Below are positions 31,691 to 41,999 of a stretch of 64,000 bases of DNA, one piece after another. Location: the NCBI GenBank assembly GCA_037953745.1, contig JBAKBP010001393.1, forward strand, positions 87,501-151,500, in the 5' to 3' direction. The position numbers were made by a program, and so were the translations under genes. Below the pieces are notes generated by a model. That model searched no databases. It worked only from the letters and a program-made list of their open reading frames with translations, and was not told the origin of the DNA. Position 1 is the first letter of the stretch. Every line of letters begins with the position of its first letter. Source of the stretch: Lithodes maja. Lineage: Eukaryota > Arthropoda > Malacostraca > Decapoda > Lithodidae.

Positions 31691-32073
31691 AAATAACATA
31701 ATAACTATAATAAATGACATAATAAACTATAAAACACTATCAAATCGCTTCCCGGCATAATTGCGGGTGGAGCGACGAGTGCAACTGGGCGTCGTAGCCG
31801 GGGCCGCGGTTGAGTGTTCGGACGCGCCGAGGTAAATACGGGCAAAAGTTACCTCCACTTCCATCACCATCACTCCGGAACCAGTTGAGCTAGAGAGCTC
31901 TACTCAATGCCATTCTACGCGGAAAGGTAAGGCGCCCATTTCTATATATGTTTGATTAATGTAGGTAATAGATTAAGCGAGATTAGCCTTAGTTTACTTT
32001 TGTTGATATTCGGCCAGATCGCTCGGATACGAGCGCCGTCCTTTGGAGAGACAGCCCGGGCCCCGAGGGTTAA

Positions 32074-32265
32074 GCTTGCTCCTACGCATCTCCTCACTAA
32101 TACTCTTGATGCCTAAGTACAATACCCTATGGGTTCTACATTTGGGTTTTGGGGTTTCATAGCAGACCCACATATCCATCTCGCCATTCTCATTTAATTT
32201 TGTTCTATCATATTTATATCTTCCATATTGACTGGCCATGTTTCGCTAGCATATACCATCATACT
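32074..32265 (-). pseudogene. RTE-like LINE C-terminal fragment
   Basis: Minus-strand reading QYGRYKYDRTKLNENGE...ISEEMRRS. The same block is repeated at 32881-33072. It reads into the MRTSRLGWYGHVERM-type segment found in the opposite orientation at 32554. Confidence 0.55.
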
Positions 32266-32276
32266 AATTCCTTGAA

Positions 32277-32503
32277 CGTGACGATAGTGCGTTGTTATGT
32301 GTGCGATTAGTTTGCTTGGGGAACAGATTAACTTGCTCATGTAGTAATGTACACCCTATGTGGTGGATTGTGTTTTTTTATTAATAAATTATTAATTTAC
32401 TTAAGCGTTGTTTCCACATAGCAATTTTGATTAGTTGTTTTGTCTTTTTACTGTGTTCATATAAGTTTTGGTTTGTTTATTTTGCAAGTTTTAAATTATA
32501 ATT
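32277..32503 (+). repeat. interspersed repeat N1 (long copy)
   Basis: From TGACGATAGTGCGTTGTTAT through the TAAGCGTTGTTTCCACATAG block to TTTTGCAAGTTTTAAATTATAAT. Non-coding, no tRNA-like head recognised. Confidence 0.75.
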
Positions 32504-32553
32504 TCCTTGTGACTTCTTCCACATTGTTTCCACATGTCCATACCATGTTGATC

Positions 32554-32810
32554 TGAGATGTTTAGGTATAAAGAGTATTAGCGAAGTGATGCGTACAAGT
32601 AGACTGGGATGGTATGGACATGTGGAGAGAATGTATGAACAAAATTGGGTGAAAAAATGCAGGTATGTGATTGTGGAGGGAGCTGCACCAAGGGGTGGAC
32701 CGAGGAAGACCTGGGATCGGACTATACGTGCCAATCTCAAATCCAAAAACTTGACAAGCGAAGCAGCCCTTAACAGGGTTGCCTGGAACGCCGCCATTAG
32801 GAGAGACTGA
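32554..32810 (+). pseudogene. RTE-like LINE C-terminus
   Basis: Reads GIKSISEVMRTSRLGWYGHVERM, then KKCRYVIVEGAAPRGGPRK and ends with a natural TGA. This is the C-terminal region of RTE-type ORF2, detached from its RT. A short inverted duplicate of the WYGHVE part lies just upstream (32516-32551). Confidence 0.7.
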
Positions 32811-32880
32811 AACTGCACGTATGCGTGGAGCACTCAGTCTTAAAATGTTATGTATGTACAGTATGTATAGGCTATATAAG

Positions 32881-33072
32881 CCTGCTCCTACGCATCTCCT
32901 CACTAATACTCTCGATGCCTTTGTACAGTAGCCTCTGGGTTCTACATTTGGGTTTTTGTCTTTCATAGCAGACCCACATATCCATCTCGCCATTCTCATT
33001 TAATTTTGTTTCATCATATTTATATCTTCCATATTGACTGGCCATCTTTTGCTATCATACACCATCATACTT
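32881..33072 (-). pseudogene. RTE-like LINE C-terminal fragment, second copy
   Basis: ~90% like 32074-32265. Short stops differ between the copies, so both are decayed. Confidence 0.55.
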
Positions 33073-33183
33073 CTAATACAAGTACAGTACTACAGTGCCG
33101 GTATATTAGAAAACATTAACAATAAACCAAACATTTGCCATCTAACATAGCCTTAACCTCCTATACAGGTTTGAGTACGTGAA

Positions 33184-33324
33184 ATGAAGACACAAGATAA
33201 GAGTTCTCCCTGGTTCTCATTCTCATTGGTGAAGACCCAGCGGAGGGGATACAAGGACTGCATGAAGGAGATCACCAATTGCCTAACAGACTTCAAGGGA
33301 TCCTCTCAATATGTGGACCAGCAT
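33184..33324 (+). other. candidate first coding exon of a host gene (unrecognised)
   Basis: ATG at 33184 starts 47 open codons ending exactly at a strong donor CAT|GTAAGT (33325). An acceptor-like CTCCTATACAG lies at 33158-33168, followed by a 15-base leader with in-frame stops, so this would be the first coding exon. The peptide contains SSPWFSFSLVKTQRRGYKDC and TDFKGSSQYVDQH. It matches no repeat in this window and I cannot name it. Confidence 0.42.
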
Positions 33325-33432
33325 GTAAGTATATACAGTAGTTTTATTGATTGAATTTTTTATTTTGGGCATGTGCCTGAGTATATACATACATACAGTA
33401 CATACATATGCCTTTCAGTAAGATGGACACAG

Positions 33433-33510
33433 ATTAACTTGCTCATGTAGTAATGTACACCATATGTGGTGGATTGTGTTCTTTTATGTCATAAATTTTA
33501 TTTTAGTACC
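33433..33510 (+). repeat. interspersed repeat N1 fragment
   Basis: GATTAACTTGCTCATGTAGT through TATGTGGTGGATTGTGTT; only the 5' half of N1. Confidence 0.65.
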
Positions 33511-34635
33511 GGGTAAGCGTAAGTAAGTAAAGATCCCTGCCTTTTAATAAGTATCTTTCCTGTATTTGCCTGACTATGAAGATAGCATCGGTTGTACCAC
33601 GTCCTGGCATAAAACCAAACTGCATATCATCAATGGAGATGCTTTGCCTGATCAAACCCTCAAAGACTCCCTCACAGACCTTCATGATTCTTTGGTCAAG
33701 CATTTTCCAGGCCCCTATAATTACTTCTATCTAGCGCATCCCCTCTTCCTTTGTATATATTTACTATTACACTTTTGTGCCAATCCTCAGGGATTTTCTC
33801 ATCTTTAATAATGGTGTTTATCAACTCAGTGACTAAGCTGACACCAGTCTCCCCTGAGGCTTTTATCATCTCAGCAACAATGTCAGAGCACCCTGGAGCT
33901 TTACCGTCCTTTATTTTATGATTGCGTCGCTCACTACAGCTGGTGCTATCAAAGGAGGGGGTCCAGATATTGGTTCTTCCGATACTAAGCTGTTCCTTAT
34001 CCCATTCAACTCTACATTAGCAATCGTTCATAGTGTGCCTTCCATGCTTCTCTGATTTCATTTTCTGCATACACAATCTTCCCATATTGTTTGCAACACA
34101 CTGTTAACCTATAATATCCCTACTGTAATTTTTAACTCGCCTAGCTAGGTTGAAGATCCCATTGGGATTGTCAGTGTTACACACTTGTTCGAGGACCAGG
34201 TCCTTAATGCCTTTTTTAGCATTGTAAATAACTCTTTTGGCAATGGTGATGGGCTGGTCTATCAGAGTGAGAACTGAGCGATCTCTGCCATACCCATAGC
34301 TTACTCTGACTGTTCCTTTTACTTAAATATTTTCTAGATCTCAAGTGATGGCGTCTCTTCTGTGGATTGACCTCCCCAATCTACCAAGATTGGAAGCCAA
34401 AGCATCACATTTTTCCTTGCCCCTCAACTTTCTCTTCATAATTGCTGAGGGGCATAGGGCCCTGGGCGGGGCTTTGGTTTCCCGGGCGTTTCCGCACCCT
34501 CCTCAGCTCCCCGCCATGGAGTGGCTTCGGTCACCCAGGCTTTATTGTGGTCGGCAGGGAGGGTTCTGTGGGGGCGCTCGGTTATGGCCTTGGCCTTGCT
34601 CGGGGCCTTGGGCTGTTCGGCCAGGCAGCTTGGGG

Positions 34636-34666
<31 letters not shown>

Positions 34667-35402
34667 GGGCGGGTGCCCAACTCCGAAAGGAGTTGAAATA
34701 GGGGAGCTATCCCTCCGCCAAAGGTGGCTTTCTAGGGCCTTTCCTAGCTGATGCTGAGAGGATAGGGTTCTAGTCATGTGGTGATGGGCTGGTCTATCAG
34801 AGTGAGAGCTGAGCGATCTCTGCCATACCCATAGCTTACTCTGACTGTTCCTTTTACTTATATATCTTCTAGATCTCAAGTGACTGCGTCTTTTCCGTGG
34901 ATCGACCTCCCTACTGCCAACCTAAAAGTTGGCAGATTGGGGCCAAAGCGTCACATTTTTCCCTTGCCCCTCAACTTTCCCTTCATAATTGCTGAGGGGC
35001 ACAGGGCCTTGGGTGGGGCTTTGGTTTCCCGGGCGTTTCCGCGCCCTCCTCAGCTCCCTGTCTTAGAGTGGCTTCGGTCACCCGGGCTTTGTTAGTGGTA
35101 AGCAGGGAGGGTTTTGTGGGGGTGCTCTATGGCCTTGGCCTTGCTCGGGACCTTGGGGCTGTTCGGCCAGGCAGCCTGGGGAACAACAACAACAACAACA
35201 ACAACAACTCTTTTGGCAGTTCGTTTAGCTGCCTGGTATTCCTCCTTGCTGCCTCCCTTCTTCCATGCTTTGAAGCATCTCCTTTTCTCTTTCACAGTAT
35301 GTTCTACCTCATCGTTCCACCACCAGGAGGTCTTATTCCTGGGGTGACCCTTTGTTTTCCCACAGACTGTCAGTGGCAGCGAGAAGGCTATGCTTAAGGA
35401 AA
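33500..35402 (-). pseudogene. RTE-like LINE ORF2 remnant, interrupted
   Basis: On the minus strand the segments read NKTSWWWNDEVEHTVKEKRR and AKRTAKR (35402-35206), then VIYNAKKGIKDLV (34242-34180), KDGKAPGCSDIVAEMIKASG and EDWHKSVIVNIYKGRGD (~33930-33710), and MQFGFMPGRGTTDAIF (33640-33590). The order is that of an RTE-type linker and RT. A SINE-like dimer sits between AKR and VIYNA. Frame breaks are several. Confidence 0.75.
34243..35205 (+). mobile_element. SINE-like element, head-to-tail dimer
   Basis: Two units, 34243-34668 and 34669-35205, each ending in a GGGGAACAACAAC tail. One 13-bp duplication AACTCTTTTGGCA encloses both (34230-34242 and 35206-35218). The last ~80 bp of each unit (GGCTGTTCGGCCAGGCAGC region) match the 3' end of the LINE at 53489-54921. 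The second unit has ~115 bp more at its head than the first. Confidence 0.82.
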
Positions 35403-35405
35403 TTC

Positions 35406-35408
<3 letters not shown>

Positions 35409-35443
<35 letters not shown>
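35409..35443. repeat. poly(T) run
   Basis: About 35 T. On the minus strand it lies just upstream of the RTE-like linker. Confidence 0.9.
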
Positions 35444-35829
35444 CTATATTCCAACTTACTTCCTCTCGGGCATAGGCTGAGAGCCTTAACATTCACCGCT
35501 TTACAATGAACAGTGAAGCCGGTCTTGTTCCAGTCTAGGGAGTGAGACATGTGAAGCACGTAGAGTACAACGAGCACCTGCCATCTTGCCTTCACATGAG
35601 GCATGGTGCTCACTCATGGCCCGAAACGACCCCATCTCTGAAGCCATCTCGTTCCCGTGCTTCACTGTCTCACCCCCTACACTCGGACTCTCACACTTAC
35701 ACACACACAACGCCACCTGTTGAGCAGATAACTCACCAGGCATTGCACCCCTGTAGCATATTTTGAATATGGGAATATTCATACAGTGCTATTTAATCAG
35801 GGAACAATGAGGGTATTTTATTGACGTTT

Positions 35830-35985
35830 CGGTGGGCTTGTGGTAATGCACTGATACTAGGTACAGCACAAATTCCATCCCAATAATATCTTCCCATTGA
35901 TACATCGGGATTTGAACCCGGGACCTTTGGATTACCAGGCCAGTGGCAAGACCACTCCACCACACCTCCCCTAGAAATTGACTAT
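35830..35985 (-). mobile_element. tRNA-derived SINE (S5)
   Basis: Minus strand: GGTGTGGTGGAGTGGTCTTG head and B box GGTTCAAATCC. Acceptor stem is not complementary, so it is not a functional tRNA. Confidence 0.6.
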
Positions 35986-36159
35986 TTATCCCATTGACTA
36001 TTTACATCGCTAGGCCTAGCTTCCATATTTCTATTGATTTCCTCCAGTTCACTATGAAGCCTATCTCTAACTTCCTTGTTCTTCAGCAGCCACACTATTC
36101 TTCTCTATTCCTATTTTCACCATAATTTCAATACCACCACCCAATTTACTCTCCCTGTT

Positions 36160-36215
36160 TATTCAAGTACATTGGGGTTTGTATTGAAGGATTATTGTTA
36201 AGAACGAGGTGTTCC
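36160..36215 (+). mobile_element. SINE S2 tail fragment
   Basis: ATTCAAGTACATTGGGGTTT followed by a diverged tail. Confidence 0.5.
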
Positions 36216-36660
36216 TTACTTACTAAATGACTTTTATCCTTTTAGTACTATTTCTTCATTATTTATAAAAAAAAAAAAGTTTCATTGAGCACAATTATAT
36301 CCGGGTTGATCTCCCTTGCTATTTCTCTTGGACTTGTAATTGTTGTTTTATTCCTCTACAATTTGCTTACATTAGTTTGCAGTCTATGTCATATATATTT
36401 TTTTACTTTTTCATTATCATTACTATCCTCATTTTTAATCCTCTCAGTGTTCTGGTTTTTCCTGTGTTTTTCTTCAGGGTTTCTTTTTTGCTCATATCTT
36501 CTTGTATTGTTTTCACCTGTTTCCATATGTCTTCTACTCTTTGCAGCAATTTCTGCATTTGCAACTTGTTTTTTTCTCTGAAAACTGACCTCTTTGTTTT
36601 GATGGTGGCTCTATTGTCTATCTTGAGGTTGTTGGTTTACCGGTACTTCCACTGAATGTA
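36216..36660. other. T-rich DNA, no gene
   Basis: Pyrimidine-rich; the ORFs encode hydrophobic low-complexity peptides as expected from T-rich composition. Confidence 0.55.
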
Positions 36661-36866
36661 CAGCTACTCACAAATGTTTGTGAGCACTTGCGATTTTTTA
36701 TGCCAAATATAACCATTTAGATTATTCAGATCAAATTAGCTGTATATTAATGAACATAGAATAAATATTTATTAACTTATAGCTGATTTGATCTGAACAC
36801 CAGTCTAAATTGGATATATGTGCATAAAGAACATCACAAGAGCTCACAAACATTTGTCAGTAGATG
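36661..36866. mobile_element. Tc1/mariner-like MITE
   Basis: 206 bp, flanked by TA (36659-36660, 36867-36868). Terminal inverted repeats: CAGCTACTCACAAATGTTTG and CATCTACTGACAAATGTTTG, extending with mismatches to nearly the whole element. Non-coding. Confidence 0.82.
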
Positions 36867-36939
36867 TACATAACTGCAATAAAAGCCATTTCTGCAGTAT
36901 CCTCTCAAAAAATGTTGCTTCTGATTTCAACTCTGTTTA

Positions 36940-37125
36940 GTTTCCCGGGCGTTTCCACAGCCTCCTCAGCTCCCCTCCTTGGAGTGGCTTCGGTCACCTG
37001 GGCTTTATTAGTGATAAGCAGGGAGGGTTTTGTGGGGGCGCTCATTTATGGCCTTGGCCTTGCTCGGGACCTTGGGGCTGCTCAGTTAGACAGCCTGCAG
37101 AACAGCAGCAACAACAACAACAACT
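36940..37125 (+). mobile_element. SINE-like element fragment (3' half)
   Basis: TTTCCCGGGCGTTTCCACAG through the (AAC)n tail, the same family as 34243-35205. 5'-truncated and more diverged. Confidence 0.75.
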
Positions 37126-37436
37126 CTGTCTTGTGTTACCGGGTGGTTGTATGTACACAGTTTTTCTTTTAGGCAGTTCCCTCTCATAAAGAACCATCAA
37201 TCAGTCTTGTTACTTCTCTGTCTTAATTCTTCACTTCTCTGTTCTCTATGTTGTGGCCACTGTTCATGTCCCATCTCTCCCTCTACTCTTTTCTCTTTCA
37301 CTTGGTTTAGCCCATTATTCATATTGTCTAGGCCATGGATAATTTCCTCCATAGTTCTGTCTGGGACACTGTTCACTGGACATTCTTCTATCCCATTGCC
37401 TTAGTCCTTGTCCATATCTACCGTTACTTCCCCTTT

Positions 37437-37580
37437 CACTTTGATAGCGTAATGCTTAGTATGCAGAATTTTGGTGTGAGTTTCCTAGGTTCGAGTCCTT
37501 GGAATACCACATTTATTCATTACTTAAATTGATTTCATTAGTTAGGTTGATTTGTAAATTAATTGGTAGGTTGGTGAAAA
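37437..37580 (+). mobile_element. tRNA-derived SINE, family S1
   Basis: GATAGCGTAATGCTTAG A box, AGGTTCGAGTCC B box, S1 body and TTGGTGAAAACAAAT tail. Confidence 0.7.
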
Positions 37581-38107
37581 CAAATATAAATTTAGGCCAG
37601 TGTTCATTCTTTTGTCTAGGTGATTGTGTATTTACTACTCCCCTTTCACCTTGCTTTGACTTATATTCAATACTATTTTCCCATTGCATATTTCTTGACT
37701 TATCTTCATTTGTCTGCTGTCTTTCCCTTTGGTTACTGGTACTGATATACCTCTGTCCACCTTTATTGTTTATTATTTCTGAGTTTTTTATTCTTTCATG
37801 CTTTCTCATCTCATTGGTTGTTTCTTGTTGGTCTCTGTTTCTATCTCTCAAATTCCTTCACTTGTTCTTGACAATGTGTTATCTTTTTGTATTATATTAT
37901 TATATTTATCTATCTCCCCTCTCCCCCTCTATCTATGTATATTGTCGTCCCTGTTTTGGTTTGTTTATTTTGCAAGTTTTACATTATAATCTCTGTTGGT
38001 CCTCGTGTGCCTCAATATTCTCGGTGAATATAACTATCTCTCCCACTGTTACATAACTGTGTTGCCTCCCTCTGTTACCTTATTGTATTTCTATGATATG
38101 TTCTTTA
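37581..38107. other. T/C-rich DNA, no gene
   Basis: Includes a 40-bp N1 tail fragment at 37952-37991 (TTTTGGTTTGTTTATTTTGC). No coding signal beyond composition. Confidence 0.55.
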
Positions 38108-38265
38108 TGGTAATAACCGTCTTGATAGCGTAATGCATAGTGCGCGGAATTTCGATGTGAGCATCCTGGGTTCGAGTCCTCGGAGTGCCACATGTATTTG
38201 TTGATTTCATTAACTGAGTTTAGATGTGAAGTTGGTCGGTGTAAAAAACAATAATATTTCTATTA
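38108..38265 (+). mobile_element. tRNA-derived SINE, family S1
   Basis: Well-preserved copy: GATAGCGTAATGCATAGTGC, B box GGTTCGAGTCC, CACATGTATTTGTTGATTTC, tail GTGTAAAAAACAATAAT. Confidence 0.78.
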
Positions 38266-39590
38266 TGTGTGATATGTACATTAGGTATCAAAAAAGGGAA
38301 CTTTGGGACTTTGGCAGGGACGAAATGGGTCAAAAAGGGGAGTTTGGGATTTTGGCTGGGAAGAAATTATAATTTGCCACAAGATATGATATTTGGTTAC
38401 CCCATTTTTGGGTAACACTGTGCTGTGAAAGGATGAATTAACCACATTACCAAGAGCATGACTGTACTGTACTGTAGGATACTGTAAAACTCTCCTTGAA
38501 CCCTTAAGCTGACTGAAATCTTCAAATATTTGCCAGCATATGATGAAAAGGGTGTCACCAGTACTGCATGGGTTGTGTTACAACCCAAAGTTTGGAGAGA
38601 CTAGTGGAACTAGCTTAGTTAAAGATTTGGCCCCGAAGGAGTCTAGAGGGTGACCTTTAGGTTGAACACAAAGACTGAACTTTAGTTTAAGGGTGTTCAG
38701 TATGGATAAGTACTTTTATTAATTTAGTACTTGTATTAAGGTAAAGTCTCTTTAAGAGTAGTTCTCGTATTTTAATATTTATTACTAAGATGATATTTTA
38801 ATTTAAGAGTTATTCTCGTATTTTAATCAGATTTCAAATTAGTCTTCTGGATCTTATATAGGGTTAATCTTCCTCACTTCATTTAATCATTAGGGTATAA
38901 ATATATATGGATAAGAAAAGAATACACAATTTTTGTTAATATAATAAAATCAAATTTAAGTAATATAACAAAACCATTATGTATTACAGTATATAATTAT
39001 AATTTAAAGTTATAAAACAAAATAAAACAAATACAATGGTAATTAATATTAATGCAAAATATTTAATTTATACAAAATGAAAACAAAAAGAAAATCAAAA
39101 TGAAAATATAAGTTATAGTCACGATATCTCCCGTAGTCAAACCGAAGGGGGGTAGTTCCTGGAGCTTTAAAACAACGCTCTCTGGAAGCGATATTCCCGA
39201 GAACGTTGCACCGAGAAATTCTAAGATAACACTGACCCCACTCATTATTCCCGCCCCGTCATTGACTACGGTAGATTTAATGTGACCAGAAAAGAAACTT
39301 CCACCCCCTGGTGTTCATGAGCAGAGATAGCATTGCACTTTAATTTGAATTACATATTTATTGAGTGAGACTTCGAAACTCTGCTCGATCAAAATGAGAG
39401 GGATAGAAGTAAGAAGGATATTGGGATGCGAAGTTTCGGGCCTCTGTTGGTTTGGTTGCTTGAAGCCTCGACCCCGATCTCAGACTGGTTGATGCGTTTG
39501 AAGGGTGGAAGTGAACCCGTACAGTCAGAGCCTATAGGTCTGTGACAGTTGAAACAAATATGACCATACAATGCTCTGAATATAAACCCC
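38266..39590. other. AT-rich DNA, no gene
   Basis: Strongly AT-rich from 38700 to 39120; GTAAT and AATAA words; nothing coding or repetitive recognised. Confidence 0.55.
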
Positions 39591-39594
39591 ATAT

Positions 39595-40125
39595 ACACTC
39601 TCTTAGTCATTCTCTCTCTCGTTTCCCATACGTTTCACATGACGGAACCATCTCAAGGTGTTCCTTTTCACACTTTCCAGCACATCTACCTTCACACCAC
39701 ACCTCCTTCTTACTTCCTCATTCGTCTGTCTATCCCTCCATGTAACTCCGCACGCACTTCTTAAGTAACTCATTTCCATCGCTCTCACTCTTGGTCTGAG
39801 TCTCTTCTCGAACGTCCATGCTTCGCTTCCGTAAGTCAGTGTCGGGAATACCACACAGTCATGCAAGGACTTCTTCACTTCCATACTGACCACCCTATTT
39901 CTTGTTACTGCTTTCAACGTTCCTACAACCCTCTTCCCCTGTTGCAATGCTTCCCGCACTTCTTCCTCCATACTCGCATCTTTACTCAACACACTTAAAT
40001 GCGCTGACATTCTGCATAACGTGACCATTGAACCTACCTCACACTCTGTGGCTGCACCCCTTTCAAAGACCCTAACCTTACTCTTCCCCATATAATACAA
40101 TGCCTTATTATAGCCCAAATGCTTC
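39595..40125 (-). pseudogene. RTE-like LINE C-terminal fragment
   Basis: Minus strand: KGKRVVGTLKAVTRN-type region, YGSEAWTFEKRLRPRVRAME, ACGVTWRDRQTNEEV, RWFRHVKRM. Same subfamily as 51475-52396 and 57535-59507 but more diverged; the upstream part is scrambled. Confidence 0.78.
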
Positions 40126-40156
40126 AGAACTTGGCTTTTATTTCATAATTTTACTT

Positions 40157-40258
40157 TATTAAGCGTTATTTCCACATAGCGATTATGATTAGTTCTTTTG
40201 CATATATATTGTGTCGTCCCAGTTTTGGTTTCTTTATTTTTCAAGTTTTACAGTATAA
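40157..40258 (+). repeat. interspersed repeat N1 (short copy)
   Basis: TTAAGCGTTATTTCCACATA through TTCAAGTTTTACAGTATAATG. Confidence 0.72.
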
Positions 40259-40368
40259 TGTATAGGTTCAAAGAATCTATTTGGTATAAGGTTTTATACT
40301 GTATATTGTGTTGTCCCTGTTTTGGTTTGTTTACTTTTAAAGTTTTACATTACTGCATAACGACTGTA

Positions 40369-40793
40369 CAGTTGCCCACAAGTTTGTTCCTCGTCATGAT
40401 CTTGTATGTGAAAGTAAAATTAGTATGAATTTATTGCGAGTGATGTTTCTTGAAATTAACAGTTGACTATACTCCGTTTCTTCTCAGGTGGCAATAAATT
40501 GAATCCCTTAGCAGGTAATTTCCCCGATACTTAATCAAAATATATTAAACTACTATGTCTCCATGATAATACGACCAAGTTTATATAATTACCACCATAT
40601 TTCACTTCAAAATCTTCAAAATAACTGACAAATCTTGATGTGAACTTTGCAATTTACCACTAGTTGAAAAGAAACAGCGTTTTAGTCAGATGAGTTAACC
40701 ACTGCATAAGAAACTACACTCGTAATTCAATCGTGCACATTATATTTCCATGCATAAGATCACGGGGAGGAACTGAACTTATGTGGACAACTG
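40369..40793. mobile_element. Tc1/mariner-like foldback element D, copy 2
   Basis: TA at 40367-40368 and 40794-40795. Ends CAGTTGCCCACAAGTTTGTT and (reverse complement) CAGTTGTCCACATAAGTTCA. Internal arms (CGTTTCTTCTCAGGTGGCAA versus CACTAGTTGAAAAGAAAC) continue the palindrome. Confidence 0.72.
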
Positions 40794-41052
40794 TACATGT
40801 GCTGACATTAATGTAGTACAGTACCGGTATTGAGTTTATAATGTAAAACTTGCAAAATGTATATACAGTATGTATAATTGTATATACTGTGGCACTTACC
40901 CCAGTTTTTATATTTTTATGTATTTATTTGTTGTCTTTTTGGGGGAGTCGACTCGAGACAGAGCCAAAATTATGTATAAATTATCTATACACTTGGAAAA
41001 TTCTCTATAAATTCTCTATACATGAAAGCTAACTACATTATATCCTCCACAG

Positions 41053-41153
41053 ATTGTTGGTGGGCTCCATGATGTACAACCTTTTAGGACATAACCACAA
41101 GAGGACACTACTTCCATCGGATGCAACTGTTTCACCATATAACAACTCTCATG
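41053..41153 (+). other. candidate host exon (unrecognised)
   Basis: 101 bases between an acceptor TATATCCTCCACAG and a donor CATG|GTAATT. Open in one frame (phase 2 start, 1 base over at the end), reading LLVGSMMYNLLGHNHKR and LLPSDATVSPYNNSH. Not recognised, not repetitive here. Phase does not join directly to the exon ending at 33324. Confidence 0.35.
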
Positions 41154-41218
41154 GTAATTATTAAAGTATTTTTGTATGATTTTGTTGTTCCCAAGTCCAA
41201 GTTGACGATAGTTGACAA

Positions 41219-41450
41219 GTTGACGATAGTGCGTTGTTATGTGTGTGATTAGTTTGCTTGGGAAACAGGTTAACTTGCTCATGTACCCATGTACACCCTA
41301 CTGTATTTGGTGGATTGTGTTTTGTTATTTATAAATTATTATTTTGCTTAAGCGTTGTTTCCACATAGCGATTTTGATTAGTTGTTTTGTCTTTTTACTG
41401 TGTTCGTCCAAGTTTTTGTTTGTTTATTTTGCAAGTTTTACATTATAATG
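41219..41450 (+). repeat. interspersed repeat N1 (long copy)
   Basis: TTGACGATAGTGCGTTGTTA to TTTTGCAAGTTTTACATTATAAT, ~90% like 32277-32503. Confidence 0.78.
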
Positions 41451-41697
41451 TACAGTCGGCCTAATAAGTAATGTCTCGACAGCCAGTATATTTTGATCAA
41501 TAATTGGTATCGGCAATATCTAAACACGATTTCTTCATTTCAAGTGAGATATACAAACATGTTCCTACACTTAACCACCGTATTCAACATCTGACAGATA
41601 TTAATACAGCACAGAGCGAGCCTAACGTAATAACAGCTGAGACATGACTTGCTCGCGCTATCATACCGTACTGTCTTGATATCGTGTACTCAACCTT

Positions 41698-41826
41698 TAA
41701 CTGTGTTGGTGGTGTAATGTTTAGGTGCTTATGTTCTGGGTGTGGTGTCCCGAGTTGGAATCCCGGGAGGACCATATGCTTTCATTAGTTTATTCAAGTA
41801 CATTGGGGTTTGTAATTGATGATTAA
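41698..41826 (+). mobile_element. tRNA-derived SINE, family S2
   Basis: GTTGGTGGTGTAATGTTTAG head, B box mutated (GAGTTGGAATCCC), body ending CAAGTACATTGGGGTTTG. Confidence 0.72.
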
Positions 41827-41831
41827 TGTCT

Positions 41832-41913
41832 CCTCCACAATGCAGAACTTCTGCTTATCAAAATTCATTTATCCCTAGAACTACTACTCTTTGGAATTCA
41901 CTTCCCTCGAGTT
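41832..41913 (+). pseudogene. older LINE 3' fragment (left part of split target)
   Basis: Matches 17745-17820 (TCCTCCACAATGCAGAACTT ... TTCACTTCCCTCGA). It continues at 49307 after the large insertion. Positions 41903-41913 (TCCCTCGAGTT) are the left target-site duplication. Confidence 0.85.
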
Positions 41914-41999
41914 AGTTAGTTAGTTAGTTATGTAGAGCAGATTAACCAGACCACTGAGCTCCATACGGAACTCTCATAGGTCTGGCCCGAAGGATTGGA

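Larger units (their letters stand above)
28300..32073 (+). mobile_element. piggyBac transposon, decayed
   Basis: Encodes a piggyBac transposase. The right end is clear: GCCCGGGCCCCGAGGG followed by TTAA at 32070-32073. The left terminus was not recognised; the start given is approximate. Between gene and right end there is a tandem repeat (31262-31660) and a GC-rich subterminal block. Confidence 0.8.

Noticed and set aside
34345..34879. ORFs with poly-Gln, poly-Asn or poly-Thr within the SINE-like dimer
   Set aside because: The runs are the (AAC)n tail read in three frames.
36285..38056. Membrane-protein-like ORFs rich in Leu, Ile and Phe
   Set aside because: T-rich DNA on the + strand gives such peptides by chance; no start context, splice logic or family resemblance.
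40480..40506. Micro-exon between TTCTTCTCAG and GTAATT
   Set aside because: It belongs to the arm of foldback element D, repeated near 27370 and 51090.
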